From: Methylomonas rhizoryzae
Lineage (GTDB): Bacteria > Pseudomonadota > Gammaproteobacteria > Methylococcales > Methylomonadaceae
DNA length: 64,000 nt
Direction of reading: 5' to 3'
Assembly: GCF_008632455.1 (NCBI RefSeq)
Contig: NZ_CP043929.1
Coordinates: 2,480,001-2,544,000, forward strand
Shown here: positions 53,453 through 63,764 of the stretch, one piece after another
Numbering within the stretch: position 1 is the first letter of the stretch
Layout: the number at the start of each line of letters is the position of its first letter
Notes under the pieces: model-generated
Seen by the model: the letters and a program-made list of their open reading frames with translations, nothing else
What the model was told of the DNA's origin: nothing
Database searches by the model: none
Translations under genes and position numbers: made by a program

Positions 53453-54211
53453 ATGAGCGATACATTGCGGGTACTTACCTATAACATTCATAAAGGCTTC
53501 GACACCGGCAACCGCCGCTTCGTGTTGCAGCAAATCCGCGACGCCCTGATCGGCGCCGACGCCGATCTATTGTTCCTGCAGGAAATCCAAGGCCAACACC
53601 AACACAAGGAAAAACACATCAACGGCTGGCCGGCCGCGTCGCAGGCCGAATTCATCGCCGAAGGCGTATGGCCGCACCACGTGTACGGCAAGAACGCCAT
53701 ATACGACGCCGGCCACCACGGCAACGCCATCGTCAGCCGTTATCCGTTCGAGGCCTGGGAAAACATCAACGTCTCGCCGTTCAGTTGGGCCAGCCGCAGC
53801 CTGTTGCACGGCGTGATCCGCTTGCAAAACTCCACTACGCCCTTGCACGCGGTGTGCGTGCATCTGGGTCTAATGGGTTTCGAACGGCGCCGGCAGTTGC
53901 AAGAATTATGCGTCCGCATCGAACAACACGTGCCGCACGATGCGCCGCTGATCGTGGCCGGCGATTTCAACGACTGGCCGCAACAGGCGGAGCGGCAATT
54001 TCACGCCTACCTGGGCTTGGAAGAAGTGTTCCGTAAAACCCACGGCAGGCACGCGCGGACTTTTCCGGCCTGGCTGCCGTTGCTGGCCATGGACCGTATT
54101 TATTTTCGTGGTTTGAATCCGTTGAGCTGCCAACGTTTATCGCATGCCCCCTGGCATTTGCTGTCCGATCACGCCCCTTTGGCGGCCGATTTCTCCCTGC
54201 GAACGCCATGA
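53453..54211 (+). CDS. EEP family phosphohydrolase
   Basis: 252 aa from ATG 53453, 16 bp after the CarS-like gene; GTG 53444 is an alternative. Catalytic text: LTYNIHKGFD (metal Asn), LLFLQEIQGQ (metal Glu), HAVCVHLGLMGFERRRQLQE (His), LIVAGDFNDWPQQ (Asp/Asn) and LLSDHAPLAADF (Asp-His). No signal peptide, so probably cytoplasmic. Context suggests a lipid phosphate or phosphodiester substrate. Confidence 0.87.
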   Translation: MSDTLRVLTYNIHKGFDTGNRRFVLQQIRDALIGADADLLFLQEIQGQHQHKEKHINGWPAASQAEFIAEGVWPHHVYGKNAIYDAGHHGNAIVSRYPFEAWENINVSPFSWASRSLLHGVIRLQNSTTPLHAVCVHLGLMGFERRRQLQELCVRIEQHVPHDAPLIVAGDFNDWPQQAERQFHAYLGLEEVFRKTHGRHARTFPAWLPLLAMDRIYFRGLNPLSCQRLSHAPWHLLSDHAPLAADFSLRTP

Positions 54212-54777
54212 AATCCGTACCCGGACGTTGGACTGCGCCCAATCTGTTGACCGGCTTTCGCTTCGCCGCCGCGCCGGGCTTGCTGTGGCTGGCCTGGCAC
54301 GGCTATGCCTTGGCCTTCATGAGTTTGTTGGCGCTGTGTTTCTTGTCCGATTTATTGGACGGTTTCGTCGCCCGCCTGACCGGGCAAGTCTCCGAGTTCG
54401 GCGCGATGCTGGACAGCTGGGCGGACGTGGTGAATTATTTGACCATCGCCCTGTGTTGCTGGTGGCTATGGCCGGACATTTTCGCCGCGGAATGGCTGTA
54501 CTTCGGTTTCACGGTAGCCAGCTGCATTCTGCCGGCACTGACGGGCTATATTAAATTCGGCTGTTTCACCAGTTATCACACCTGGGCGGTGCGCATAGCC
54601 GCCGCGGCCATGGGCTTTGCGCTGTACGTATTGTTTTTCGGCGGCCCGCTGTGGCCGTTTAGAATGGCGGCCGTGCTGTGTTTGCTGGCGGGCGGCGAAG
54701 AAATTTTATTGACCTTGCTGCTGTCCGAACCCAAATCAAACCTGCGTTCGCTGTGGCATGCGTTGAAAAGACGGTGA
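54208..54777 (+). CDS. CDP-alcohol phosphatidyltransferase
   Basis: 189 aa; its ATG overlaps the EEP gene stop by 4 bp. The full family motif D-x2-D-G-x2-A-R-x8-G-x3-D-x3-D is present (SDLLDGFVAR, GAMLDSWAD). About six helices. It joins a CDP-diacylglycerol-type donor to an alcohol such as glycerol phosphate, serine or inositol. The specific alcohol is not evident. Confidence 0.88.
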   Translation: MKSVPGRWTAPNLLTGFRFAAAPGLLWLAWHGYALAFMSLLALCFLSDLLDGFVARLTGQVSEFGAMLDSWADVVNYLTIALCCWWLWPDIFAAEWLYFGFTVASCILPALTGYIKFGCFTSYHTWAVRIAAAAMGFALYVLFFGGPLWPFRMAAVLCLLAGGEEILLTLLLSEPKSNLRSLWHALKRR

Positions 54778-54787
54778 CAGCAAGTAA

Positions 54788-57700
54788 TCAAATGGATCCG
54801 CCGTTCACCGGCATGCGCTTTCTTAGCATTTCCAAGGCTTTGCCGTAATCGAAACCCATGACCAGCCGGATGAATTCCTCCGCTTGCGGACCCAGGAATT
54901 TTTTTAGCAAACCGGTTTGCGCTTCCACCAGTTGGCGGGCCTTGGCGTCGCCGATAAGCAACATCTGCTCCAAATCGAGCAATATCAAGCGGATTTGGTT
55001 CCGGTCTACCGACGCGTCCATCGCCTCGCTTAGCTCGGCGGGAAATAGCGTACCTAACGCGGTACAAAACCCATGCAGCGCTTCATCCAATTGTTCGATC
55101 AATTCGTCGATTGCTTCGGCGTTACGATTAAACCTAAAAGCCTTATCCAATTCCGTGGCTAGTTCTTGCACCTTGATAATGCCCAGATTACCGGCGGTGC
55201 CTTTCAGCGTATGGGCAATACGCCGCGGCTCATCCGATTTTCCCGCATCCATCGCCGAGCGCAGCTTTAACATATCCTCGCTGTGATCGTCGGCGAACAT
55301 TTTCAACAACTCCAGATAGGTGGTGAACCGGCCCGACAATAACTTAAGGCCGCGGTCGCGATCCAAGTCCGGAATACGGCCTAACAGAGCGGACGGCTCT
55401 TCCGCAACGACAGGCATCGCCAAGCTCGGCTGTAGCGTGGTCGGCAGCCAGCGAAACAACGTGGCGTAAAACTGATCCGGCTCAACCGGTTTGGCAATAA
55501 AATCATTCATGCCGGCCGCCTGGCATGCCTGCCTATCCTCGTCGAATGCATTGGCGGTCATGGCCAAAATCGGCTTATTTTCCCAGCCCGGCAGGGCACG
55601 GATAGCACGGGTGGCTTCCAAGCCGTCCATGCCCGGCATCTGCATGTCCATCAGGATCAAATCGTAATCGGTGAGGCGGGATTTGCTCAGCGCAACCGCT
55701 CCGTCCTCAGCAACATCGACCAGCACACCCACCATACGCAACAGTTCCACCGCAACTTCCCGATTAACGGCATTGTCTTCGGCCAGCAGGACATGCGCTC
55801 CGGCTTTTTCGTGGCGCAAGCGTTTCTCGACATCCTTGACGGCACGATCCGCAAGCGACCCGGCAATGCCGCTGCCGTGTTCGACACGGACGGTCAACCA
55901 AAAAATACTGCCTACACCCAGGCTGCTGCTGGCGCCGGTTTCGCCGCCCATCAATTTCGCCAGATGGCGGGTGATCGCCAAGCCCAAGCCCGTGCCGCCG
56001 AATTTACGGGTGGTGGACAGATCGGCCTGTTCGAAGGCTTGAAACAGTATCGGCAGTTTTTCCGGCGCAATCCCAATCCCGCTATCTTCCACTTCGAAGC
56101 GTAAATGCAGGCGCTTGCCGTCGTCTTCCAGCACTTTGGCACGCAAGATGATGCGGCCTCGTTCGGTAAACTTGACGGCGTTGCTGACGTAATTGAGTAA
56201 GGCTTGACGCAAGCGGGTCGGATCGCCGCGTAGCCATATCGGAACCGCGTCGGCTTCGATAGCAATGGTTAGGTTCTTCGCCGCCGCTTGGTCGAATGTC
56301 AACGATTGCACGTGATCGAGAATATCGTATAGCTGAAAATCGCGATGCTCCAGCTGGATACGGCCGGCTTCGATTTTGGATAAATCGAGAATGTCGTTGA
56401 TGATGGACAAGAGATGCTGGCTGGCGCTCTCGATTTTAGCCAAGCGTTCGGCTTGTTGCGGACTTAGTCCTTCGCTGCGCAACAAATGGGTAAGCCCGAG
56501 GATAGCGTTCATCGGCGTGCGAATTTCGTGGCTCATATTGGCGAGAAAGGCGCTTTTGGATACGTTGGCCGCTTCGGCGGCAATTTTCGCCTCTTCGAGT
56601 TGATGGGTACGTTCGGACACCAATTGCTCGAGATGGTTACGATGCGCATCGAGTTCGGCGGTAATGCGTTTTTTCTCGGTGATGTCTTCCTGTATCGAAA
56701 CATAGTGGCTGATGCTGCCGTCCGCCTGACGAATCGGCGTGACTATCGCAAAATCGATGTACTCGCTACCGTCCTTGCGGCGATTGTAGAATTCGCCTTT
56801 CCAGGAATTGCCGGAGGCTATGGCCTCCCATAGCGACGCGAAGTTTTCCCGCGGCGTCTTGCCCGATTGCAACAACTTGATGTTTTGGCCTATCACTTCC
56901 GCGCGGTCGTAACCGGTTTGCCGCAAAAAATTGGGATTGACGTAAACGATGTTGGCGTCTAAATCGGTGATGACAATGCTCTCCGGGCTTTGCTCCACGG
57001 CCATGGACAACTGAAGCAGTTCCCGGGCCGAGTCTTCGGCCGCCTGTTTTGCATTGATGGCGTCTTCCATCAACGACAGCAATGCCATATGCGCGGAATG
57101 CTGTGCGCCCACCGCGTCTTGCAATTCCTTTTCGACCCTCTTGCGTTCCGTGATGTCGCGGCAGGTCACCACCGCGCCGACGATGTTGCCGTTCGCATCG
57201 TGAATAGGCGCCATGTTGTAACTGCCCATCCAGGACTCGCCGGTATCTTTGCGCCGTAAGCCGTATTCCTGATCGGTAGCCGATTCGCCCCGCAAGGCTC
57301 TCGGCATCGCCCACTGTTCGAGCGGGGCCGGTTCTCCGGAAGGTAGAAACGTTTCCAGCAGCCTGGGATAGTCGGCAAAGTTTTTGGCGCATTCCGCTTT
57401 ACCGTTGAAGCGGTGAAAAGCCGCAAAAGCGTCGTTGACATGAATAAAACGCCCTGCGCAATCGGTGATGAACAACGCTTCGGACATAGCGGCCATCGCC
57501 GCTTCCAAATACGCTTGGCTGGCCTCGGCCTCTCGACGTGCGGTGTTGGCATCCTCCAGGCGGTTGAGGGCAGCCAACCTGGCCATGCTTTGCGTCTGCA
57601 AGGCGGCGGCCTGGGCTTCGGCTCGCTCCCGTTCGGTGCGCTTGCGTTCGGTAATGTCGCGGTGAACCGCCATGAAACCGAGCACTTTGCCGTGCGGCGC

Positions 57701-58399
57701 CACAATCCGGGTCCCGCTGGTTTCGGCCAAAAATTCGCTGCCATCCTTACGCCGGTAACGCATTTCGAAAACCGCGGTATCGCCGCCCGTTTCGAGCCGA
57801 TAGCGGCGAATGCCTTGTTCGATAAAGTCGGCGGGATCGGCATACAACATCCGGGTGCTGTGGCCGCCAGCCTCTTCCGGCGTATAACCGAACATTTGCG
57901 TAAACGCCGGATTCACCAGCTTGATGCGGCGCTCGGTATCGGTAAGGGTGGCAGCGTCCAGCATGCCGTCGAAAATCGAGTGGAACAGGATTTCGCTTTC
58001 CTGCAATTGCCGGTGCGCATCCATCAACTCGCGGCGCCTATCCGCCTCGTATTGCTGCGAGCGGCGTTGCGACTCGGACAATACACCGGCCAAAATGCCA
58101 CTCAGTATCAGCATGCTCCATTGCAGGAGATTATGGCTTTCGGTAATCGCCCAGTGCTCTTGAGACGGGACAAAATAATATGCCGTCAGCAATCCGGTAC
58201 AAGCGGTCGTAACCAGACCAGGCCCCAAACCGCCTAACATCGCTATGGCGATGACCGCCGGCATGAACAAAATCAGTAACGGACGTTGGCCGAATACGAC
58301 AACCAACTGCATGCGAACGGCGAACATCAGCAACGGCAATAGTATCGCCAGAACATAGGGAAGCAGACGTGGGCGCGGCGGCGGGAACCCCCGGATCAC
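54788..58399 (-). CDS. Hybrid sensor histidine kinase, DUF4118-PASx3-HK-REC-HPT
   Basis: 1203 aa. KdpD-like DUF4118 helices at about 10-115 (LPYVLAILLPLLMFAVRM, GLGPGLVTTACTGLLTAY). Three PAS domains at about 135-260, 295-420 and 460-585, with PAC tails (GFMAVHRDITERKR). A coiled coil leads to HisKA (FLANMSHEIRTPMNAILG, about 635), HATPase (ALLNYVSNAVKFTERG; GTGLGLAITRHLAKLMGG), REC with phospho-Asp in LILMDMQMPGMDG, and an HPT domain (IAHTLKGTAGNLG). A complete internal phosphorelay is thus present. Its ATG overlaps the upstream kinase gene by 4 bp. Confidence 0.93.
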   Translation of the reverse strand: MIRGFPPPRPRLLPYVLAILLPLLMFAVRMQLVVVFGQRPLLILFMPAVIAIAMLGGLGPGLVTTACTGLLTAYYFVPSQEHWAITESHNLLQWSMLILSGILAGVLSESQRRSQQYEADRRRELMDAHRQLQESEILFHSIFDGMLDAATLTDTERRIKLVNPAFTQMFGYTPEEAGGHSTRMLYADPADFIEQGIRRYRLETGGDTAVFEMRYRRKDGSEFLAETSGTRIVAPHGKVLGFMAVHRDITERKRTERERAEAQAAALQTQSMARLAALNRLEDANTARREAEASQAYLEAAMAAMSEALFITDCAGRFIHVNDAFAAFHRFNGKAECAKNFADYPRLLETFLPSGEPAPLEQWAMPRALRGESATDQEYGLRRKDTGESWMGSYNMAPIHDANGNIVGAVVTCRDITERKRVEKELQDAVGAQHSAHMALLSLMEDAINAKQAAEDSARELLQLSMAVEQSPESIVITDLDANIVYVNPNFLRQTGYDRAEVIGQNIKLLQSGKTPRENFASLWEAIASGNSWKGEFYNRRKDGSEYIDFAIVTPIRQADGSISHYVSIQEDITEKKRITAELDAHRNHLEQLVSERTHQLEEAKIAAEAANVSKSAFLANMSHEIRTPMNAILGLTHLLRSEGLSPQQAERLAKIESASQHLLSIINDILDLSKIEAGRIQLEHRDFQLYDILDHVQSLTFDQAAAKNLTIAIEADAVPIWLRGDPTRLRQALLNYVSNAVKFTERGRIILRAKVLEDDGKRLHLRFEVEDSGIGIAPEKLPILFQAFEQADLSTTRKFGGTGLGLAITRHLAKLMGGETGASSSLGVGSIFWLTVRVEHGSGIAGSLADRAVKDVEKRLRHEKAGAHVLLAEDNAVNREVAVELLRMVGVLVDVAEDGAVALSKSRLTDYDLILMDMQMPGMDGLEATRAIRALPGWENKPILAMTANAFDEDRQACQAAGMNDFIAKPVEPDQFYATLFRWLPTTLQPSLAMPVVAEEPSALLGRIPDLDRDRGLKLLSGRFTTYLELLKMFADDHSEDMLKLRSAMDAGKSDEPRRIAHTLKGTAGNLGIIKVQELATELDKAFRFNRNAEAIDELIEQLDEALHGFCTALGTLFPAELSEAMDASVDRNQIRLILLDLEQMLLIGDAKARQLVEAQTGLLKKFLGPQAEEFIRLVMGFDYGKALEMLRKRMPVNGGSI

Positions 58400-60948
58400 G
58401 GCGAATTCTCCGGCGGCACATCGGCCTGATCCGTAAATGACACGTCGTAGGGCGGCATGCGTCCTAGCTCTGCCGCCAAATCGTTCACGTGTTGCTTGAG
58501 CCGAATCATCGCCAGTTCGCGGTCGATCCCGGCGTTATCGAAACGCTCCAATTCCAGGTTACGGTGTTGCAATTCTTCCGTTTGCCGACGGAGCTCCCGT
58601 TCGGCTTGCTTGCGTTCGCTGATGTCCAGCGCGAAGCCTATCCGTCTCATCGGTTTACCGTCCAGCGCCCGGGTAACCGTAATATCCAACAGCACCGGAA
58701 AACGTTCGCCGTTCTTGCACAGATGTTCGGATTCGAAACTGGCATGGCCTAACCGGTCGGCGTCGAGTATGCGCGGCCTGACTGTTTCCCAACAATCCTC
58801 GGGAAACAAGGTCTCGACCGGTTTGCCCGCCAATTCTTCGGCAGAGTAGCCCCGCTGCCGGGCAAAAGCGGGGTTGACGGCGAGTATGGTTTGGGTGGCG
58901 GGATCGCCTATCGCCACGCCGAACTCGGACTTTTCGAAAGCTTCCCGCCATAACTCCAGTTGCGCTTCGGCTTGTTTGCGCCTGGAAATGTCCTCTACTA
59001 CCGATATGAAATAATCCGGACTGCAGTCGGACTTGTCGACCAAGGACACGCTGAGATTGACCCAGACGATGCTGCCGTCCTTGCGAAGGTAGCGTTTTTC
59101 CATCGTATAGTGATCGATACGTCGTTCCAGCATTTGCCTGACGCATCTTAGATCCGCCGCCAGATCGTCCGGGTGAGTGATGTCCTGGAAAGTCTTGGCT
59201 AACAGTTCGGCGGCCGAGTAGCCGACAATATTGCAAAGTTTTGCATTGACTCGCAGCCAACGGCCGTCCGGCGCGACCAGGGCAATTCCCACCGCCGCCA
59301 GTTCGAAGGTGGCTTCGAATCGGTTTTCGCTTTCCCTAAGCCTGGAATCTATCCGTTGCCGCTCGCCTATCAAACCGGCTACTCGGGTTAATAATTCGTC
59401 GACTCTGAACGGTTTGATCAGATATTCCTGAACGCCGGCTTGCAGTAAGCGTATGCGCAACGCGTCGTCGGCCTTGGCGGAGAGGACCAGGATGGGTACA
59501 TCGGCAAATTCAGGTTGCCGGCGCAGTTCGGCAATCATCGTATCGCCGCTCATTTCCGGCATCATCAGGTCGGTCAAAATCAGGTCCGGCATCAGCGATA
59601 ACGCTAACGTAACGCCTTGCCGGCCGTTAGCCGCGCCGGCAACCCGATAATAAGGTTGCAGACTGGCGGCGATGAAGGTTTGCAAATCGGCGTTGTCTTC
59701 TACCACCAAGATCAATGGCGCGTCCCGGCTGTCCGCTGTAGTTGCGGCAGCTGCCGGCATGGGACGCGCTAGCGAACTCTCGATAGCCGCCCGATTGCCT
59801 ATGAGAGCGTCGGACCGGCTTGCCGCCGCCAATGAGATACCGGTCGGGGCGGTAAGCGGCAAACGCACCGAAAACAGCGCTCCGCCACTGGGAGCCTCGC
59901 CTAGCAGCGCGCTACCGCCGTGCAACGCGGCAAATTCGCGGACGATAGCCAAACCCAAACCCGTTCCGCCGTGCCGGCGATCGGCATTGCCCTCCAATTG
60001 GCGAAAACGCTCGAATACCGCCTCGCGTAAATCGGCCGGCACGCCGGGACCGTTATCCTCAACTTCTATCACTGCCGCCGCATCGGTCCGGAGGAGTCTA
60101 AGGTCGATATAGCCGCCATCCGGCGTGAATTTGAATGCGTTGGACAATAGGTTGAGCAAGATGCGCGCTACTTTTTCAGCGTCGACTTCGGCATGCAACG
60201 CAGCGGGCACATTAACTACAAAAGCAATACCGCGTTCATTGGCCAAAGAGTCAAAATACGCCGCAGTAGTTCGGGTTAATTCCGCTAAATCGAGGCGCGC
60301 ATAGTGAATTTGCATGCTGCCTGCTTCCAGTTTGGCGGCGTCGAGCAAATCGGAAACCTGACGGTACAGCAGCCGGGCATTCCGCAACATCATCTCTGTT
60401 TCTCTCCTTTCCGCCGTATCGCCGTTAACCATGGTTAGACGCTTTTCCAACGGAGCCATGATTAGGGTCAGAGGCGTTCGCAGTTCGTGACTAACGTTGG
60501 CGAAGAATTGACTTTTCAATTGGTCGAGTTCCAAGGTTTTCCGGTACAGCCCGGTAAGCTGTTGTTGGCTACGTTCGGCCGACAACCTCGCCTCCTCGCT
60601 GTTGCGCATAGCCCGCTGCAAACGCTCGAACAACCAGGCGAACAAACCGCCCATTACGGCAAACAATGCGATAGAAGCCAGTGAGGAGGTATCCACCACG
60701 GTCAATGCAAATTGCGGCGGAATGAACACGTACCAAGCGAGCAAGGTGGAGATTGCCGTACCGGTCAAGCCGCCGCGCAGCCCGCCCAGCCAGGCACTAC
60801 AAAAAGCGGCGGGGAAAAATAAAAACCACACGTAAGGTTTGATGTAAGCGTCCCAAAACAGCCACTGCAGGCCGCAGGCCGTAAAAGGACACAGGAGCGC
60901 AAGCGAAATGCCGAAACCCGGGCTTTTGTCAGGATTTCTGTTCGTCAT
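58396..60948 (-). CDS. Hybrid histidine kinase with unusual order DUF4118-HK-REC-PAS-PAS
   Basis: 850 aa. DUF4118-like helices at about 15-110, HisKA (FFANVSHELRTPLTLIMAPL, about 148), HATPase (LNLLSNAFKFTPDGG; GGTGLGLAIVREFAALHGG), REC (LILVVEDNADLQTFIAASLQ; LILTDLMMPEMSGD) at about 412-530, then two PAS domains C-terminal to the receiver. The tail is LERFDNAGIDRELAMIRLKQ and continues VNDLAAELGRMPPY. PAS domains after the receiver are uncommon and imply they act as output or interaction modules. It overlaps the upstream PAS-protein gene by 20 bp. Confidence 0.9.
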   Translation of the reverse strand: MTNRNPDKSPGFGISLALLCPFTACGLQWLFWDAYIKPYVWFLFFPAAFCSAWLGGLRGGLTGTAISTLLAWYVFIPPQFALTVVDTSSLASIALFAVMGGLFAWLFERLQRAMRNSEEARLSAERSQQQLTGLYRKTLELDQLKSQFFANVSHELRTPLTLIMAPLEKRLTMVNGDTAERRETEMMLRNARLLYRQVSDLLDAAKLEAGSMQIHYARLDLAELTRTTAAYFDSLANERGIAFVVNVPAALHAEVDAEKVARILLNLLSNAFKFTPDGGYIDLRLLRTDAAAVIEVEDNGPGVPADLREAVFERFRQLEGNADRRHGGTGLGLAIVREFAALHGGSALLGEAPSGGALFSVRLPLTAPTGISLAAASRSDALIGNRAAIESSLARPMPAAAATTADSRDAPLILVVEDNADLQTFIAASLQPYYRVAGAANGRQGVTLALSLMPDLILTDLMMPEMSGDTMIAELRRQPEFADVPILVLSAKADDALRIRLLQAGVQEYLIKPFRVDELLTRVAGLIGERQRIDSRLRESENRFEATFELAAVGIALVAPDGRWLRVNAKLCNIVGYSAAELLAKTFQDITHPDDLAADLRCVRQMLERRIDHYTMEKRYLRKDGSIVWVNLSVSLVDKSDCSPDYFISVVEDISRRKQAEAQLELWREAFEKSEFGVAIGDPATQTILAVNPAFARQRGYSAEELAGKPVETLFPEDCWETVRPRILDADRLGHASFESEHLCKNGERFPVLLDITVTRALDGKPMRRIGFALDISERKQAERELRRQTEELQHRNLELERFDNAGIDRELAMIRLKQHVNDLAAELGRMPPYDVSFTDQADVPPENSP

Positions 60949-63742
60949 GTAAAAAAGTCAATCTGTACGGCTGTTCGCGCCCCAGTTCTTGCGATAGCGC
61001 ATTGATCATTTTTTTCATCTCTATGATGTGTAATTCCCGGCCTACGGTTACCCGGTTGAAGCGTTCGAGTTCGGCGTTACGCTTGCGCAACTGTTCTTCG
61101 GCTTGTTTTTGCAACGTGACGTCGATGATGACGCCGTCGAGAAACTCGGCTGAACCGCTCGCATCGTAACCGGCCCTGCCGTGATCGATAACCCAACGGA
61201 TGCCGCCGTCGGCGTGGCGGATACGGTATACCAAGCGATACGGCTGACGACAGGCAACGGCAATGCTTACCGCTTGTTCGACGCCGACCCTGTCTTCGGC
61301 GAGCACTATCTCGGTCCAGGTCAACGGGGAATCGCCGGCCAGAAAAGCACAGGCTTCATAACCGACCAACAGTTTCACGCCGTCGGATAGCATGATCATG
61401 CGCCAGGGGGGATTTACTTCGCTGCGATAGACGGCGCCGGGCAAATTGTCGGCCAAGGTTCGGTAGCGTTGCTCGCTTTCCGCCAGTCTTAATTCCGCCT
61501 GTTTTCTATCGCTGATATCGATGTGAATGCCGGACAACAGGACAATGTTGCCGTTTTCGTCGCGTTGAGCGCTACCTTTGCAATACAGCCAACGTATCTC
61601 CCCGTTATCCTCGCGGCGGATACGAAACTCGGTTTCGAACGGTTCGCCCCGCTCGATGTGCCGCTCCCATTGAGCGTCGAACAGATTCAGATCGTCGGGA
61701 TAAAGTCGAGCGCGCCAGTCTTGGTAGCTATGCTGACTGCTGGGCACCACCCCGTAAAGTCTTTCGCATTCCGGCGACCAATAGATCGAGTCGTCGAGCA
61801 AGTTACGTTCCCAAATACCGACGTGCCCGCCTTCTTGCGCCATGAGTAAGCGACGTTCGCTGGCGCGTAAGGTCCGGGCGGTTTTATTGGCTTCGTCGCG
61901 GGCCGTTTGTGCGTCTTCCAGTAAGTTAACCATGGCCACTTGCACCTGTTGCGCATCTTCGGGTTGCCAAGGTTCGGCCGTCTCGGAACTCCCGGTATAT
62001 GGGGGAGGACGGCCGAGTTCGCCGGCCAAAGCGTTAATCTGTTGCTTCATGGTCAACATGGCCAATTCTCGGCCGACGGCGATGCGGTTGAAACGCTCCA
62101 GCATTTCATTGCGTTGATTTAGCCGGGTTTCCGCCATTTTACGATCGGAAATATCGTGCTGGACCGATAACCAAACCGGGCCCCAAACCGGCATTTCGTG
62201 ACGGGATATATCGGCATAACTCCAGAAAATGCTGCCGTCCTTGCGGCGGCTGAGCCATTCTCCTTGCCAACGTCCGCTTGTCCGAAGTTGTTCGATGATC
62301 TGACCGGCAACTTCCGCCGGTGTTTGCTTCGTGGTTTGCGCGCTGAGCATGGCAAGATCACGTTCGAGCAGTTCGTCGATCCGATACCCGAACATGGCAG
62401 CAAAGGCCGGATTGGTAAACAAAATACGTCCGTCGCCGCCAATGACGTTGATGCCCTCGGTAAGGTGGGCGAGTATTTCCGCTTGCAGCTGCACCGCCTG
62501 TTGCGTCCGCTGCCGTTCCTCGATTAACTTAAGCTGCGCCTGCTGATCCTGCAAGGTGAGCAAGGTACCGCCGATCGCCAACACCAACAGACAAATCAAC
62601 AGCAGTCCGGCCGAGTCTTTACTGGCATTGGCGTAAAACTCGGCGCTATCTTTTTTGACGATTAAAAACCAATCCGTACCGGGTACCGGGTAAGCTACGG
62701 CAACCGACGCTTCGCCGCGGTAATCGACGCCGCTGATCAATTCTCCGGGCTGTTTAGCGCCTTGCAGTAATTGACTTGACAGCAAATCGGCATCAACCAG
62801 CGGCTGGCGCAAGGACAGAGCCGCGTTCTGACGGTAACGCAATGCGCTGAGGTATAAGGCATCGGCGCCATCCCGGCGCAGCAGCAAGGATTCGCCGCTA
62901 GCTCCTGCATCCGGCCCTGCTTGCAACAGGGTGAAGAGCCGGTCAAGCGGTTCGGTGCGCAACACTACGACCGCCAATATTTGTTGATCGGCGCCAATAG
63001 GCACGACAAAATCCAAATGAATTTTCCGTTCGGCATCCGGATAGAGTTCGGTACGGACAACGCCGCCTGCCGTGCCCGCTTGCTGAACCGCCGCGAGCAG
63101 CGGCGGCGAAATATCTTCCGCAGTCGCTTTCGAAGACCAAAGTTTACGTCCGGACGGGTCGAGAAATAAGGCGGAAGCAAACCCCATGGATTGCTCGTAT
63201 TCGCTCACCCAGATGCGTAAGTGTGTTGCGGCGGCTGCATTGCCAAGGATAAGCCATTGCTGTAGCAACTGCGCAAAATAGGCATTGCCGCGTAGATAGG
63301 CTGCATTCTTAGCATATTTTTCCAATTCGTCGGCAATACCGGCTGCATTGCGATTTGCAAAGGCTTTAATACGGGCCAGCTCGTCGCGCTGTTGCTGTTG
63401 CCAGTGATAGGTGATGCCGAAAGCCCCGGAACCGATGACGCACAAAGTCAACAGAGTGAAGGGCAGCCAGCGGCGAAAGCCCGCTTGCGACGTATAGGCG
63501 GCTGTTTTTAACGGTCTAAGTTCGAAACGCCGCAACAATCCGTACAACAATAACGAAGTGGCTGCTACGTACAACCAGCCTTTCAACATGCTGACCACGG
63601 CAAACTGGGCGGCATCTTGGATCAACAGTTTTAAAGCCCCGTCGGAAAGCAAGATCCATAGTGCGCCGAATACCGCGTATACGGTAACGATCAGTAAAGG
63701 CCCACCGGCATTGGCCAAGCGCTGTTTGGGGGAATCGTTCAT
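60929..63742 (-). CDS. Membrane PAS sensor without kinase or output domain
   Basis: 937 aa. N-terminal helices (LLIVTVYAVFGALWILLSDG; LYVAATSLLLYGLL; WLPFTLLTLCVIGSGAFGIT), a dCACHE-like extracytoplasmic region at about 115-365 (LFLDPSGRKLWSSKA, LDFVVPIGADQQILAVVVLR, VAVAYPVPGTDWFLIVKK), one more helix and then three PAS domains. It has no HisKA, GGDEF, EAL or MCP domain. The motif LERFNRxxVGREL-(x)-MK occurs twice (about 543 and 898). It probably hands its signal to the downstream kinases by PAS-PAS contact. GGAG ribosome site before the ATG. Confidence 0.88.
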   Translation of the reverse strand: MNDSPKQRLANAGGPLLIVTVYAVFGALWILLSDGALKLLIQDAAQFAVVSMLKGWLYVAATSLLLYGLLRRFELRPLKTAAYTSQAGFRRWLPFTLLTLCVIGSGAFGITYHWQQQQRDELARIKAFANRNAAGIADELEKYAKNAAYLRGNAYFAQLLQQWLILGNAAAATHLRIWVSEYEQSMGFASALFLDPSGRKLWSSKATAEDISPPLLAAVQQAGTAGGVVRTELYPDAERKIHLDFVVPIGADQQILAVVVLRTEPLDRLFTLLQAGPDAGASGESLLLRRDGADALYLSALRYRQNAALSLRQPLVDADLLSSQLLQGAKQPGELISGVDYRGEASVAVAYPVPGTDWFLIVKKDSAEFYANASKDSAGLLLICLLVLAIGGTLLTLQDQQAQLKLIEERQRTQQAVQLQAEILAHLTEGINVIGGDGRILFTNPAFAAMFGYRIDELLERDLAMLSAQTTKQTPAEVAGQIIEQLRTSGRWQGEWLSRRKDGSIFWSYADISRHEMPVWGPVWLSVQHDISDRKMAETRLNQRNEMLERFNRIAVGRELAMLTMKQQINALAGELGRPPPYTGSSETAEPWQPEDAQQVQVAMVNLLEDAQTARDEANKTARTLRASERRLLMAQEGGHVGIWERNLLDDSIYWSPECERLYGVVPSSQHSYQDWRARLYPDDLNLFDAQWERHIERGEPFETEFRIRREDNGEIRWLYCKGSAQRDENGNIVLLSGIHIDISDRKQAELRLAESEQRYRTLADNLPGAVYRSEVNPPWRMIMLSDGVKLLVGYEACAFLAGDSPLTWTEIVLAEDRVGVEQAVSIAVACRQPYRLVYRIRHADGGIRWVIDHGRAGYDASGSAEFLDGVIIDVTLQKQAEEQLRKRNAELERFNRVTVGRELHIIEMKKMINALSQELGREQPYRLTFLHDEQKS

Positions 63743-63764
63743 GGCCGAGCGCTACACTCCGCTC

